The translations under genes and the position numbers were made by a program. From Akkermansiaceae bacterium (GTDB taxonomy: Bacteria > Verrucomicrobiota > Verrucomicrobiia > Verrucomicrobiales > Akkermansiaceae): a stretch of DNA of 32,926 bases. This document shows, in pieces, positions 24,364 to 30,833 of the stretch (position 1 is the first letter of the stretch; each line of letters begins with the position of its first letter). Location: contig JAIPKB010000040.1 in assembly GCA_021733795.1 (NCBI GenBank), positions 1-32,926 of the forward strand. The letters are read 5' to 3'. The notes under the pieces are model-generated. The model did not search any database. It was not told the DNA's origin and saw nothing but the letters and a program-made list of their open reading frames with translations.

Positions 24364-25311
24364 ATGAAGTTAGAAAAATGCATCAAGGATTTTGTCGTCC
24401 GATATGGAATGAAGGGAAACAGCCTCGTACCTGCCCGCCTTCAGTCAATGCTCGCGCTTCTTGAGAGCCTGCGGGGCCGCCCCGAGCTGCTGCTGTCTTC
24501 TCACCTATCGGATGCCGGGCAATCGCTGATCGGTCACGAAACTCTTGGCGATACAGCCCACAAGCGACTCTCACTGATAGTTCTCAACAAAAACCACGGT
24601 CGTAGGTCTTCCAATCTGCATGCATGGGGCGAACCTCTGCTGAGCCTCGTTCGAAGAGCAGGTTTCGAATCAGCCGATGTGAGTCGGAAAAAATCGATAC
24701 TGGATGAAGTGCAGGGAATCCTTGCCAATCAGCTCCGCTCAATTCTGGAAGAAGGCCCATTGCGCGTCAAAATGCAGGGTAAGACTGCCGAAACCGTTAT
24801 CTCCGAGATTCTGGAACTCGCTGAAAAGCGACAAAAGGCCGGTGACGTTGCGCAGTATCTTGTTGGTGCGAAGCTTTCGATTCGGTTGGGGCGTGATATC
24901 CCGGTTCATGGAACGAACAAGGGAGATCGCAAATCACACGCCGATGTGGATTCCCGGTTGGGCGACTTCGAAATCGAAAACGCTGTCTTGGAAGTGGCGG
25001 TAGGCCTACCCGACGAGAAGCATCTAGATCAGATCGAGGCGATCCTCGAAACTCCAGACCGAGAAGCCTGGCTTCTGACAAGAGATGACCGTGTCGCCAT
25101 CTGGAAAATCGAAATATCAAAGCGCTTTGGCAAACAGGTTAGTCGGATAGTGGTGACATCCGTAGAGTCCTTCGTCGGCCAGAACATCACGGAACTTGCC
25201 GAATTTTCATCCTCTGGAAAGATCGACCGACTGAATGAACTCGTTGAGCTATACAATTCAAAATGGGTCGAAACCGTAGGCTCGGCAAACATCCGGATTT
25301 CACTGGAGTAA
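24364..25311 (+). CDS. DUF4928 family protein, putative restriction endonuclease
   Basis: 315 residues, with no signal peptide or membrane segment. The second half carries features I recognise from DUF4928 proteins, which are typically encoded beside a C5 methyltransferase: AQYLVGAKLSIRL (163-175), a GDFEIENAVLEVAV strand pair (200-213) and ESFVGQNITELAEF (268-281). Partnership with the methyltransferase suggests it is the matching restriction enzyme. A canonical PD-(D/E)xK lysine is not obvious, so catalysis is unproven. Base composition is clearly less GC-rich than the surrounding genes, including the methyltransferase, which points to acquisition from elsewhere. Confidence 0.72.
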   Translation: MKLEKCIKDFVVRYGMKGNSLVPARLQSMLALLESLRGRPELLLSSHLSDAGQSLIGHETLGDTAHKRLSLIVLNKNHGRRSSNLHAWGEPLLSLVRRAGFESADVSRKKSILDEVQGILANQLRSILEEGPLRVKMQGKTAETVISEILELAEKRQKAGDVAQYLVGAKLSIRLGRDIPVHGTNKGDRKSHADVDSRLGDFEIENAVLEVAVGLPDEKHLDQIEAILETPDREAWLLTRDDRVAIWKIEISKRFGKQVSRIVVTSVESFVGQNITELAEFSSSGKIDRLNELVELYNSKWVETVGSANIRISLE

Positions 25312-25448
25312 GGAAATGGGGCGTTGGATTGGGTTGGTATCGCATTTCCACAAAATGCATGTTGCCGGAATGGCGTAGCGGTTGATGAGCAGGAGCCAAG
25401 AATTCTGCGATCTCACTCTGCAGGGCCAAGGGTTCCGCGATATACCAG

Positions 25449-25504
25449 CCCGGATCGAAGGTCCGGGAAAGGAACCCATCGCGGAGATCGAGGGCTGTAA
25501 GCCC
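25449..25504. repeat. REP-like pair of short hairpins
   Basis: CCCGGA (25449-25454) can pair with TCCGGG (25462-25467), and GGGCT (25492-25496) with AGCCC (25500-25504). The 230 bases between the DUF4928 gene and the second Hsp33-like gene hold no gene I can support. They contain this element and the right copy of the 22-bp repeat. The paired-hairpin layout resembles intergenic palindromic repeats of this phylum; no second copy is present in the window. Confidence 0.4.
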
Positions 25505-25526
25505 CCCGGTAAATTTCCGATGCCTT

Positions 25527-25548
25527 ACTCGTCATCTCCCCAATGCTG
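25527..25548. repeat. 22-bp direct repeat, right copy
   Basis: Identical to 23074-23095. It overlaps the first two codons of the second, chimeric Hsp33-like frame (ATG at 25543). Confidence 0.9.
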
Positions 25549-26214
25549 CAATCCCTGGTGCTGTTTGCGGCGGCCGGCGCGGTGTTCGATCTGGCGTTTC
25601 TGTTTGGGGGTGAGTTCGTCATCACGTCGCCACGCCCTTGGGCGGAGACCACCGCCTGGACGGTCAACCTCCGCGCCCCGCGCATCAACCTCTTCGTCAC
25701 CGGTTCCCCGCTCACCGAGGCCATCACCGGCCGCATTTTCACCGAAGACATCCGCGAGCCCGACCGCAACTTCTTCTACGCCCAAACCACCACCCCCACC
25801 AGTGACGAACCCCGGCTCTCCACCATGGAGGTGGACGATGCCGACCCCCTTGCCTGGATCAGCCGTTTCTACGAGCAGTCCGAGCAGCGTCCGGCCCGTT
25901 GCTTCCGGCTCCCGGATGAGCACTTCGTCCTCATCGCCGCCCAACCGGACTGCGATCTGGCCTGGCTCGAATCGCTCGATGAGGATGCCGTGGCCGCCAT
26001 TCCGACCACTGAGGAAACCAAGCTCCTCGAAACCCGCAAGTTCCGCTTCCACTGCGGTTGCAACCTTGAGCGCATCCTCCCCATCCTCGGCGGCTGGAAG
26101 AACCGCCTCGACGAACTCTTCCACGATGCCGCGGAAATCACCATCCAATGCCCCCGCTGCGCCGCCAGCTACCGCGTCACCCGCCACCAGTTGGAAACAA
26201 CCGACTCACCATGA
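25543..26214 (+). CDS. second Hsp33-like gene, N-terminus replaced
   Basis: 223 residues. Residues 31 to about 220 match residues 61 to about 250 of the Hsp33-like protein at 21623-22432. All four zinc cysteines are kept (C171, C173, C203, C206). The first 30 residues (a hydrophobic stretch including LVLFAAAGAVFDLAFLFGGE) are unrelated, so about 60 residues of the N-terminal substrate-binding domain are gone. By eye about 27 of 569 bases differ between the copies and about 19 of these are silent, so the copies diverged under coding constraint. The stop overlaps the next ATG by 4 bases. Whether the product folds is doubtful; it is probably a degenerate copy. Confidence 0.6.
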   Translation: MLQSLVLFAAAGAVFDLAFLFGGEFVITSPRPWAETTAWTVNLRAPRINLFVTGSPLTEAITGRIFTEDIREPDRNFFYAQTTTPTSDEPRLSTMEVDDADPLAWISRFYEQSEQRPARCFRLPDEHFVLIAAQPDCDLAWLESLDEDAVAAIPTTEETKLLETRKFRFHCGCNLERILPILGGWKNRLDELFHDAAEITIQCPRCAASYRVTRHQLETTDSP

Positions 26215-26351
26215 ACTACTTCGCGATGGCCCATCTGGACCGCCAGCTTTACCTGCTGTTCCTCGAGCGCGGCGGCGACGCGCTCACCCTGAGCCCCAAA
26301 CTCCGCGATGGTCCGCCGCTGCTGCCAACCTTGGAATTGCCGGGTGAGTGA
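26211..26351 (+). pseudogene. C-terminal fragment of the DUF4013-like membrane protein (second copy)
   Basis: 46 codons beginning MNYFAMAHLDRQLYLLFLER, the same as the last 45 residues of the protein at 22463-22921 with one clear substitution (Leu for Gln in GPPLLP). The membrane helices are missing. Relative to the first copy, about 400 bases covering the end of the Hsp33-like gene and most of the membrane-protein gene are deleted, joining the two fragments with a 4-base ATGA overlap. Confidence 0.75.
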
Positions 26352-26466
26352 TTTTTTTCGCTGAGGTCCGCCTTGCCATGATACCAGCGGACGGAAATGC
26401 CGTTGGTTTCCGGGTTTTTCCGGCTTGACCGGGGGGAGGGTTGAGCCGAAGCTCATTCATCCCCCA

Positions 26467-26877
26467 ATGAAACACCGTGACACGACAGACCCCATCGCCT
26501 GGGCCCGCCTGATCAATCCGGTTTGGAAGGTCCGCAACGGACTGGATCAGGCGGCGACGGAATGGATGGACCATCTGGAGCGGGTGGATCCGGAGCGGTT
26601 GCGGAGTTGCTGCGCGAACGCCGCGGCATTGTCCCGAGGCCCGGGATACGGCTCCGATCCCAAGCCGTGGTTTTATGCTGGCTTGTTCAGCCTGGCCACG
26701 CCGGACGAGGCGCGCCGCTTTCTATCAAACCACCGGTTTACGCGGGCGGTGATTCCCGCGCTTTCCCACGATCCGGAAACCGAACTGTGGGTCGCCACCC
26801 TGAGCGAAGCCACCCGCGCGTTGATTGCCCGGGTGCGGCAGGCGGCCGTGCAGGAGGTGGCCAAGCAGATCACGTGA
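26467..26877 (+). CDS. hypothetical protein
   Basis: 136 residues from the ATG at 26467. It appears soluble and helical (INPVWKVRNGLDQAATEWMD; ATLSEATRALIARVRQAAVQ). No domain is recognised. Codon third positions are GC-rich like the neighbours and the reading frame is well behaved, which supports a real gene. Its last 150 bases overlap, on the other strand, the out-of-place 3' extension of the damaged pilT frame; this gene is the more credible of the two there. Confidence 0.6.
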   Translation: MKHRDTTDPIAWARLINPVWKVRNGLDQAATEWMDHLERVDPERLRSCCANAAALSRGPGYGSDPKPWFYAGLFSLATPDEARRFLSNHRFTRAVIPALSHDPETELWVATLSEATRALIARVRQAAVQEVAKQIT

Positions 26878-27966
26878 CCGGACCCGTGCGCAGGCGGGTG
26901 CCCACGCGCTGAGGTGAAGGTCGGACCCACCGCGGGCGACTGACTCTCTGAGGTATTCGAGGGCCGGGAAGACCCCGCCGCCGAGGCGGGGCAGGAGTTG
27001 TTGGGAGATGACGCCCACGAGCTGGGAGGCCAGCAGGTTCAGGGCACCGGAGGTTTCCGCTTTCAGCAGGTGGGAGAAGCGGTCGAGGGTTTCCACCACG
27101 CTGCTGCTGTGGAGGGTGGAAATGACGAGGTGGCCGGTTTCCGCAGCGTGAAGGGCGGTCATTGCGGTTTCAGCATCACGGATTTCACCCAGAAAGAGCA
27201 CATCCGGACTTTGGCGCAGCGCGGCGCGCAGGCCGATCGCAAAACTCTCCGAGTCCTGCCGGATCTCCCGTTGTGAGAAAAACGAAAGGCGGTTTTCAAA
27301 CAGGAACTCGATGGGATCCTCAAGGGTGACGATGTGGCGGGCGTGGTGGTGGTTGATCCAATCCAGGCAGGAGGCGACTGTGGTGGATTTGCCGGAGCCG
27401 GTGGGCCCGGTGACGAGGACCAGCCCGTAGCGGCGTTGCATCCATGACTCGAGGAGCGCCGCCGGCAGCCCGAGTTCGGCAAGCGCCGGGATCTGGTCGC
27501 GGATCGGCCGGAGCACGGCGGCGAGCCGCCCAAGCGTATGATAGAGGTTCACTCGCAAGCGGCCGCCCTGCGGCAGTTGCCAGGAAACATCCGCCTCGGG
27601 GTGCGTCGTCGGGTCAACGCCGCAGGCACACCAGAATTCCTCCATCGCCGCCTGGGAGACCAAGTCCGGATGGCGGATGATCACCTCGCCCTCATGCCGG
27701 ATGCGTGGCGCTTCTCCCGCCACCAAAAAGACGTCAGTGGCCGCATCGGTGAATGCTTCCTGAATAAGCTGTGCGAGGGCGGAGTGCGACTTCTCTCGAA
27801 GGGGAAAGCAGTCACAGACCGACGCTACGGCGCAGACCAGGCGCTTTTGCGACGGAGGGAAGCCTGGTTGATCCGGTGTGGGAACGTCTTGCCAATCAGT
27901 CCGGCCCCGATTTTGAACGGGTCCGATCTGCTTTCGCTTGCGGGTGCGCGGCAGAAGTGGTACCAT
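26725..27966 (-). CDS. pilT: PilT-like twitching-motility ATPase, chimeric and probably inactive
   Basis: PilT hexamers power type IV pilus retraction. The ATPase core is intact: Walker A GPTGSGKS, the Asp box HIVTLEDPIEFL, Walker B PDVLFLGEIRDAET and the His box TGHLVISTLHS. Both ends are abnormal. Recognisable PilT sequence starts only near 27783 (ALAQLIQEAFTDAATDVFLV). The codons before it lie in a repeat-like element and lack a credible start; the ATG at 27966 is formal. At the other end, after LLPRLGGGVFPALEYL (near 26955), the frame does not continue as PilT but enters the beginning of a second PilT (GGSDLHLS) and then sequence antisense to the neighbouring gene. The usual C-terminal 50 or so residues are missing. 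I regard it as a decaying gene. Confidence 0.65.
   Translation of the reverse strand: MVPLLPRTRKRKQIGPVQNRGRTDWQDVPTPDQPGFPPSQKRLVCAVASVCDCFPLREKSHSALAQLIQEAFTDAATDVFLVAGEAPRIRHEGEVIIRHPDLVSQAAMEEFWCACGVDPTTHPEADVSWQLPQGGRLRVNLYHTLGRLAAVLRPIRDQIPALAELGLPAALLESWMQRRYGLVLVTGPTGSGKSTTVASCLDWINHHHARHIVTLEDPIEFLFENRLSFFSQREIRQDSESFAIGLRAALRQSPDVLFLGEIRDAETAMTALHAAETGHLVISTLHSSSVVETLDRFSHLLKAETSGALNLLASQLVGVISQQLLPRLGGGVFPALEYLRESVARGGSDLHLSAWAPACARVRSRDLLGHLLHGRLPHPGNQRAGGFAQGGDPQFGFRIVGKRGNHRPRKPVV
26881..26952 (-). pseudogene. N-terminal scrap of a second pilT gene
   Basis: In frame with the upstream PilT-like core, the minus strand reads LRESVARGGSDLHLSAWAPA and then CARVR. GGSDLHLS with a following APPxAR-like stretch is the hallmark N-terminus of PilT/GspE-type ATPases and does not belong at a PilT C-terminus. 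Tandem pilT genes are common, so a deletion from the 3' part of the first into the 5' part of the second would give this arrangement. Confidence 0.6.
27782..27830. repeat. repeat-like element at the 5' end of pilT (copy 1)
   Basis: GAGTGCGAC (27782-27790), a 20-base spacer, then GTCACAGACCGACGCTACGG (27811-27830). The same two blocks, separated by one base and with three substitutions, occur at 29151-29181. GTGCGACT and AGTCACAG can partly pair. It occupies the place where the pilT start should be. Confidence 0.5.
27938..27966 (+). promoter_or_regulatory. possible promoter of the nucleotidyltransferase operon
   Basis: TTGCGG (27938-27943, 3 of 6 matches), a 17-base spacer, TACCAT (27961-27966, 4 of 6), then 7 bases to the GTG at 27974. 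It has the same leaderless geometry as other operons in the window. Confidence 0.35.
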
Positions 27967-27973
27967 TCGCGTT

Positions 27974-28219
27974 GTGGAAGCGCGAATCGCCAGTGATGTC
28001 AGGTATGCCGACCTTGCCAAGGTGCGGTTGGCCCGGACGATGTCTCCGGAGGAGCGTGTGCTGGCCGGTCCGCGGTTGTTTGCCGGAGTTTGCGAGCGGA
28101 TGAAAGAGGGGCTGCGCGATGAATATCCCACGGCAAATGACGCGGAAATCGACCTGTTGCTATTGGAACGCCTGGCACGCCTGCGGAAAATAGAGGACAC
28201 CCACTTTCGCCGGCCATGA
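27974..28219 (+). CDS. small protein preceding a nucleotidyltransferase
   Basis: 81 residues from a GTG at 27974 (VEARIASDVRYADLAKVRLA, then MSPEERVLAGPRLFAGVCER). It is predicted helical and soluble. Small proteins of this kind (P-E-E-R-x-x-x-G, then an acidic C-terminal helix) frequently precede nucleotidyltransferase-like genes in this phylum (from memory, not searched). The stop overlaps the next gene's start by 4 bases, so the pair is translationally coupled and may be a toxin-antitoxin-like module. No DNA-binding motif is evident. Confidence 0.62.
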   Translation: MEARIASDVRYADLAKVRLARTMSPEERVLAGPRLFAGVCERMKEGLRDEYPTANDAEIDLLLLERLARLRKIEDTHFRRP

Positions 28220-28803
28220 AAACGGGGGAAGAAGCCATCGGTGTCCTGCTGGACGTGTTGAACCGACTTGAGGTGGATTACATGGTTGTGGGTTCCTTTT
28301 CATCAAACCGCTACGGAGTTCCCCGGGCAACCAAGGATGCGGATCTGGTTCTCAAGATCGGTGCGGCGGAGCGGGAACGGCTGTTTGCCACCCTGCCGGG
28401 AGATTTCCGGACCGATCCGCAAGTGACTTTCGAAATGGTCACCGGCACATGGCGTCAGGTGATCAAGGTTTCGCGTATTCCGTTCATCATCGAATTGTTT
28501 GAGCTGAGCGCCGATGACTTCGACCAAAGTCGGTTCTCCCGTCGCCGCCGACTCACGTTGCTAGGGCGCGACGCGTGGCTGCCTACGGCAGAGGACGTGA
28601 TCGTCCAGAAACTGCGGTGGTGCGCCATTGGTCGGCGATCCAAGGATTTTGACGATGCCGTGGCCGTCATGGGCGTCCAGGGCGAGGCAGCGCTCGATTG
28701 GACCTACATCGAGCGCTGGTGCCGGTTGCATGGCACGCTGCGGATCTTGGACGAGGCGAAGGCCGAGGCCGCGCCAGCGTGGGATGATGACAGCACACAG
28801 TAA
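28216..28803 (+). CDS. nucleotidyltransferase-fold protein (AbiEii-like)
   Basis: 195 residues. The N-terminal part carries the nucleotidyltransferase signature MVVGSFSSNRYGVPRATKDA followed by DLVL: a Gly-Ser loop, then the Asp-x-Asp pair (KDADLV) that binds metal. Later segments (LPTAEDVIVQKLRWCAIG, then RSKDFDDAVAV) match AbiEii/MNT-type proteins, in which the K-L-R-W helix and D-x-x-D are typical. Family members transfer nucleotides to tRNA or proteins, and several are toxins. Its coupled upstream partner suggests a two-component module. The catalytic residues appear intact. Confidence 0.8.
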   Translation: MKTGEEAIGVLLDVLNRLEVDYMVVGSFSSNRYGVPRATKDADLVLKIGAAERERLFATLPGDFRTDPQVTFEMVTGTWRQVIKVSRIPFIIELFELSADDFDQSRFSRRRRLTLLGRDAWLPTAEDVIVQKLRWCAIGRRSKDFDDAVAVMGVQGEAALDWTYIERWCRLHGTLRILDEAKAEAAPAWDDDSTQ

Positions 28804-28842
28804 ACGACCTCTTTTTCTTTGCTAACAATCAGGTGAGGCCAT

Positions 28843-29127
28843 CTATTCTTCCGGTGCCGTATTTGGCTCCTCTTTGTCATCGGTTTTCCCCTTCAACTTC
28901 AGAGATGGATCGGGATTGAAGAGATCGACCAACTCGCCCGCATCAACAACAATCTTCTTTTTGCCTATTGTGATGGAAAGAGATCCAACCTTGCTTAAAT
29001 CGTCAGCTTCCAAATTCAGGCTGATCTTGTCTGGATAATCAATCCGCACTCTTTCAGGAAGAATATATACGGGGTTGTCGGCAAATAGAACCTTGCAGGA
29101 GAACAATAGAAGCAATACAGATTTCAT
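28843..29127 (-). CDS. small exported protein
   Basis: 94 residues with a signal peptide (MKSVLLLLFSCKVLFADNP) and a mature part of beta-strand character (VRIDYPDKISLNLEADDLSK; SLSITIGKKKIVVDAG), ending in an acidic tail. The cysteine before the predicted cleavage site does not fit a good lipobox. No family is recognised. Base composition is more AT-rich than most of the window, suggesting recent arrival or relaxed selection. Confidence 0.55.
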   Translation of the reverse strand: MKSVLLLLFSCKVLFADNPVYILPERVRIDYPDKISLNLEADDLSKVGSLSITIGKKKIVVDAGELVDLFNPDPSLKLKGKTDDKEEPNTAPEE

Positions 29128-29150
29128 GATCGGATTGGCTGTTTTGTGTA

Positions 29151-29181
29151 GAGTGCGACGGTCACAGGCCGACGATACAGG
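29151..29181. repeat. repeat-like element (copy 2)
   Basis: GAGTGCGAC (29151-29159), one base, then GTCACAGGCCGACGATACAG G (29161-29181), sharing both blocks with 27782-27830. It lies upstream of the small exported-protein gene and downstream of rmuC. Confidence 0.5.
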
Positions 29182-29202
29182 GCAAAAGTTGTTGCGCAGC
29201 GC

Positions 29203-30768
29203 CTATTCACCCGGCTCGCGACCGAAGTCTTCCAGGGCGGCGCGGAGATCGGCGGCGGCACCTTGGGCACCCTGCTGGGCAATCGGCACGAACGTGTAGT
29301 CAGCGGCGGCATCGGCATCGTCGGTGGCGGGTGGCGGATCGAGGAGTTCCGCGGCGCTGATGGCGAGTGGTGCGGGCCGGGCGGCGGGGGTGGCCGCCTG
29401 CTGGAGCGAGCGCGGGATCTTGTCGATCGGTTCCAGGTCCGGCAGGCTGGTGGTTTCCGCAGTGGCCTTGAGGTCCTCGAACTTGCGGGCGGCGGTGAGC
29501 ACGCGGGTTTCGAAGGTGCCGACGGCATTGTTATATGAATCCACGGCGGAGCCGAGCGAGCGGCCGAGTCTGGCGAAGTGTTCGGTAAGTTTGCCGAGCC
29601 GTTCGTGGAGGGTGCGGCCGAGGGCGGAAATTTCGCGGGCGTTTTCGGCGATGGATTCCTGGCGCCAGCCGTAGGCGACCGCCCGCAGCAGGGCGATCAG
29701 GGTGGTGGGGGTGGCGAGGATGACTCCCTGATCGACGCCGCGCTCGATCAGGCCGGGATCGGACTGGAGGGCGGCGGAAAAGAACGATTCACTGGGCAGG
29801 AACAACACGGTGAACTCCGGGGCGCTGGCAAACTGGGAGGTGTAGTTCTTGGAGGATAGTTGTTGGATGTGGGTGCGGACCTGGCGGGCATGACGGTGCA
29901 GCGCTTCCTCGCGGACGGTGTCGTCGGTGGCCTCGATGGCGTCCAGATAGGCGTCCATCGGGGTTTTGGAATCGACGACGATGGTTTTGCCGCCGGGGAG
30001 TTTGACGATCAGGTCGGGGCGGAGGTTGCGGCCTTCGTCAGTGGTGGTGGAAGGCTGGGTTTCGAAGTCGCAGTATTCCTGCATGCCGGCGAGTTCCACC
30101 ACGCGGCGGAGTTGCAGTTCCCCCCATTGGCCGCGGCCGCTGGGCTGGCGGAGGGCTTTGACCAGGGCGGCGGTTTCGCGTTGCAGGCCGAGCTGGCCCT
30201 CGCCGAGCGAGCGGATCTGGGTGCGGAGTTCGGCGTAGGCATCGGTCCGGTGTTTTTCGATTTCCCCGAGGCGGGCTTGGAACTGGCCGAGCGACTCGGC
30301 CATCGGTTTGACCAGGTTTTCGATGGCGGTCCGGCGTTTGTCGATGTCGCCGCGGGCTTCTTCGGTGTGGGCGGAGAGGGTGGATTTGGCAAGGTGGAGG
30401 AATTGCTCTGAAGAGGCCTTGAGGGCGTCGGAGGAAAGCGCTTTGAAGGTGTCGGCGAGCTTGACTTCGGCCCGTTCGAGGAGCGCTTGTTTTTCGGCGG
30501 AAGCCTTGGTTTCCGCCTCCAGCCGGGAACGGATTTCGGTGAGTTGGTTGCGGAACGTCTGTGCTTCCTGCTCGTTGTTTTCGGCCGTGGCGGTGGCCTG
30601 GGCGAGCCGGGCTTCGATCCCGGTGGCGCGGCGTTCCTCCGCTTTGAAACGTTCGGCGGCGGCGGCGAGTTTGGCGTTGGCAATCAGCCAGGTGATGAGC
30701 CAGCCGAGAAGCACGGCGATGGCTGCGGTGATGATTTCGGCCTGGTATTGTTGGATGAATTGGGACAT
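29203..30768 (-). CDS. rmuC: RmuC family protein
   Basis: 521 residues. An N-terminal membrane helix (IITAAIAVLLGWLITWLIAN, about 12-31) is followed by a long coiled coil (about 35-210). Then comes the nuclease-fold RmuC domain with GRGQWGELQLRRVVELAGM, LRPDLIVKLPGGKTIVVDSK (the conserved D and D-S-K of a PD-(D/E)xK-like core) and VILATPTTLIALLRAVAYGW. RmuC limits recombination at inverted repeats in E. coli. The C-terminal 90 residues are Ala/Pro-rich and variable. It has its own start 65 bases downstream of the GHL10 gene on the same strand. Confidence 0.93.
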   Translation of the reverse strand: MSQFIQQYQAEIITAAIAVLLGWLITWLIANAKLAAAAERFKAEERRATGIEARLAQATATAENNEQEAQTFRNQLTEIRSRLEAETKASAEKQALLERAEVKLADTFKALSSDALKASSEQFLHLAKSTLSAHTEEARGDIDKRRTAIENLVKPMAESLGQFQARLGEIEKHRTDAYAELRTQIRSLGEGQLGLQRETAALVKALRQPSGRGQWGELQLRRVVELAGMQEYCDFETQPSTTTDEGRNLRPDLIVKLPGGKTIVVDSKTPMDAYLDAIEATDDTVREEALHRHARQVRTHIQQLSSKNYTSQFASAPEFTVLFLPSESFFSAALQSDPGLIERGVDQGVILATPTTLIALLRAVAYGWRQESIAENAREISALGRTLHERLGKLTEHFARLGRSLGSAVDSYNNAVGTFETRVLTAARKFEDLKATAETTSLPDLEPIDKIPRSLQQAATPAARPAPLAISAAELLDPPPATDDADAAADYTFVPIAQQGAQGAAADLRAALEDFGREPGE

Positions 30769-30833
30769 GGGGAAGGACGGGGTGGGTGGGTTGATCGGAT
30801 GATAGAGATACTAAACAACTTCAGGGAGTGGAT

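Noticed and set aside
25367..25400. tRNA-like start (GCCGGAATGGCGTAGCGGT)
   Set aside because: It resembles the 5' part of a tRNA-Leu, but no anticodon arm, T arm or matching acceptor strand follows.
25382..26347. 321-codon plus-strand frame across the second Hsp33-like copy
   Set aside because: Its Ser/Pro-rich translation is a frame shadow; the frame at 25543 gives the Hsp33 zinc motif.
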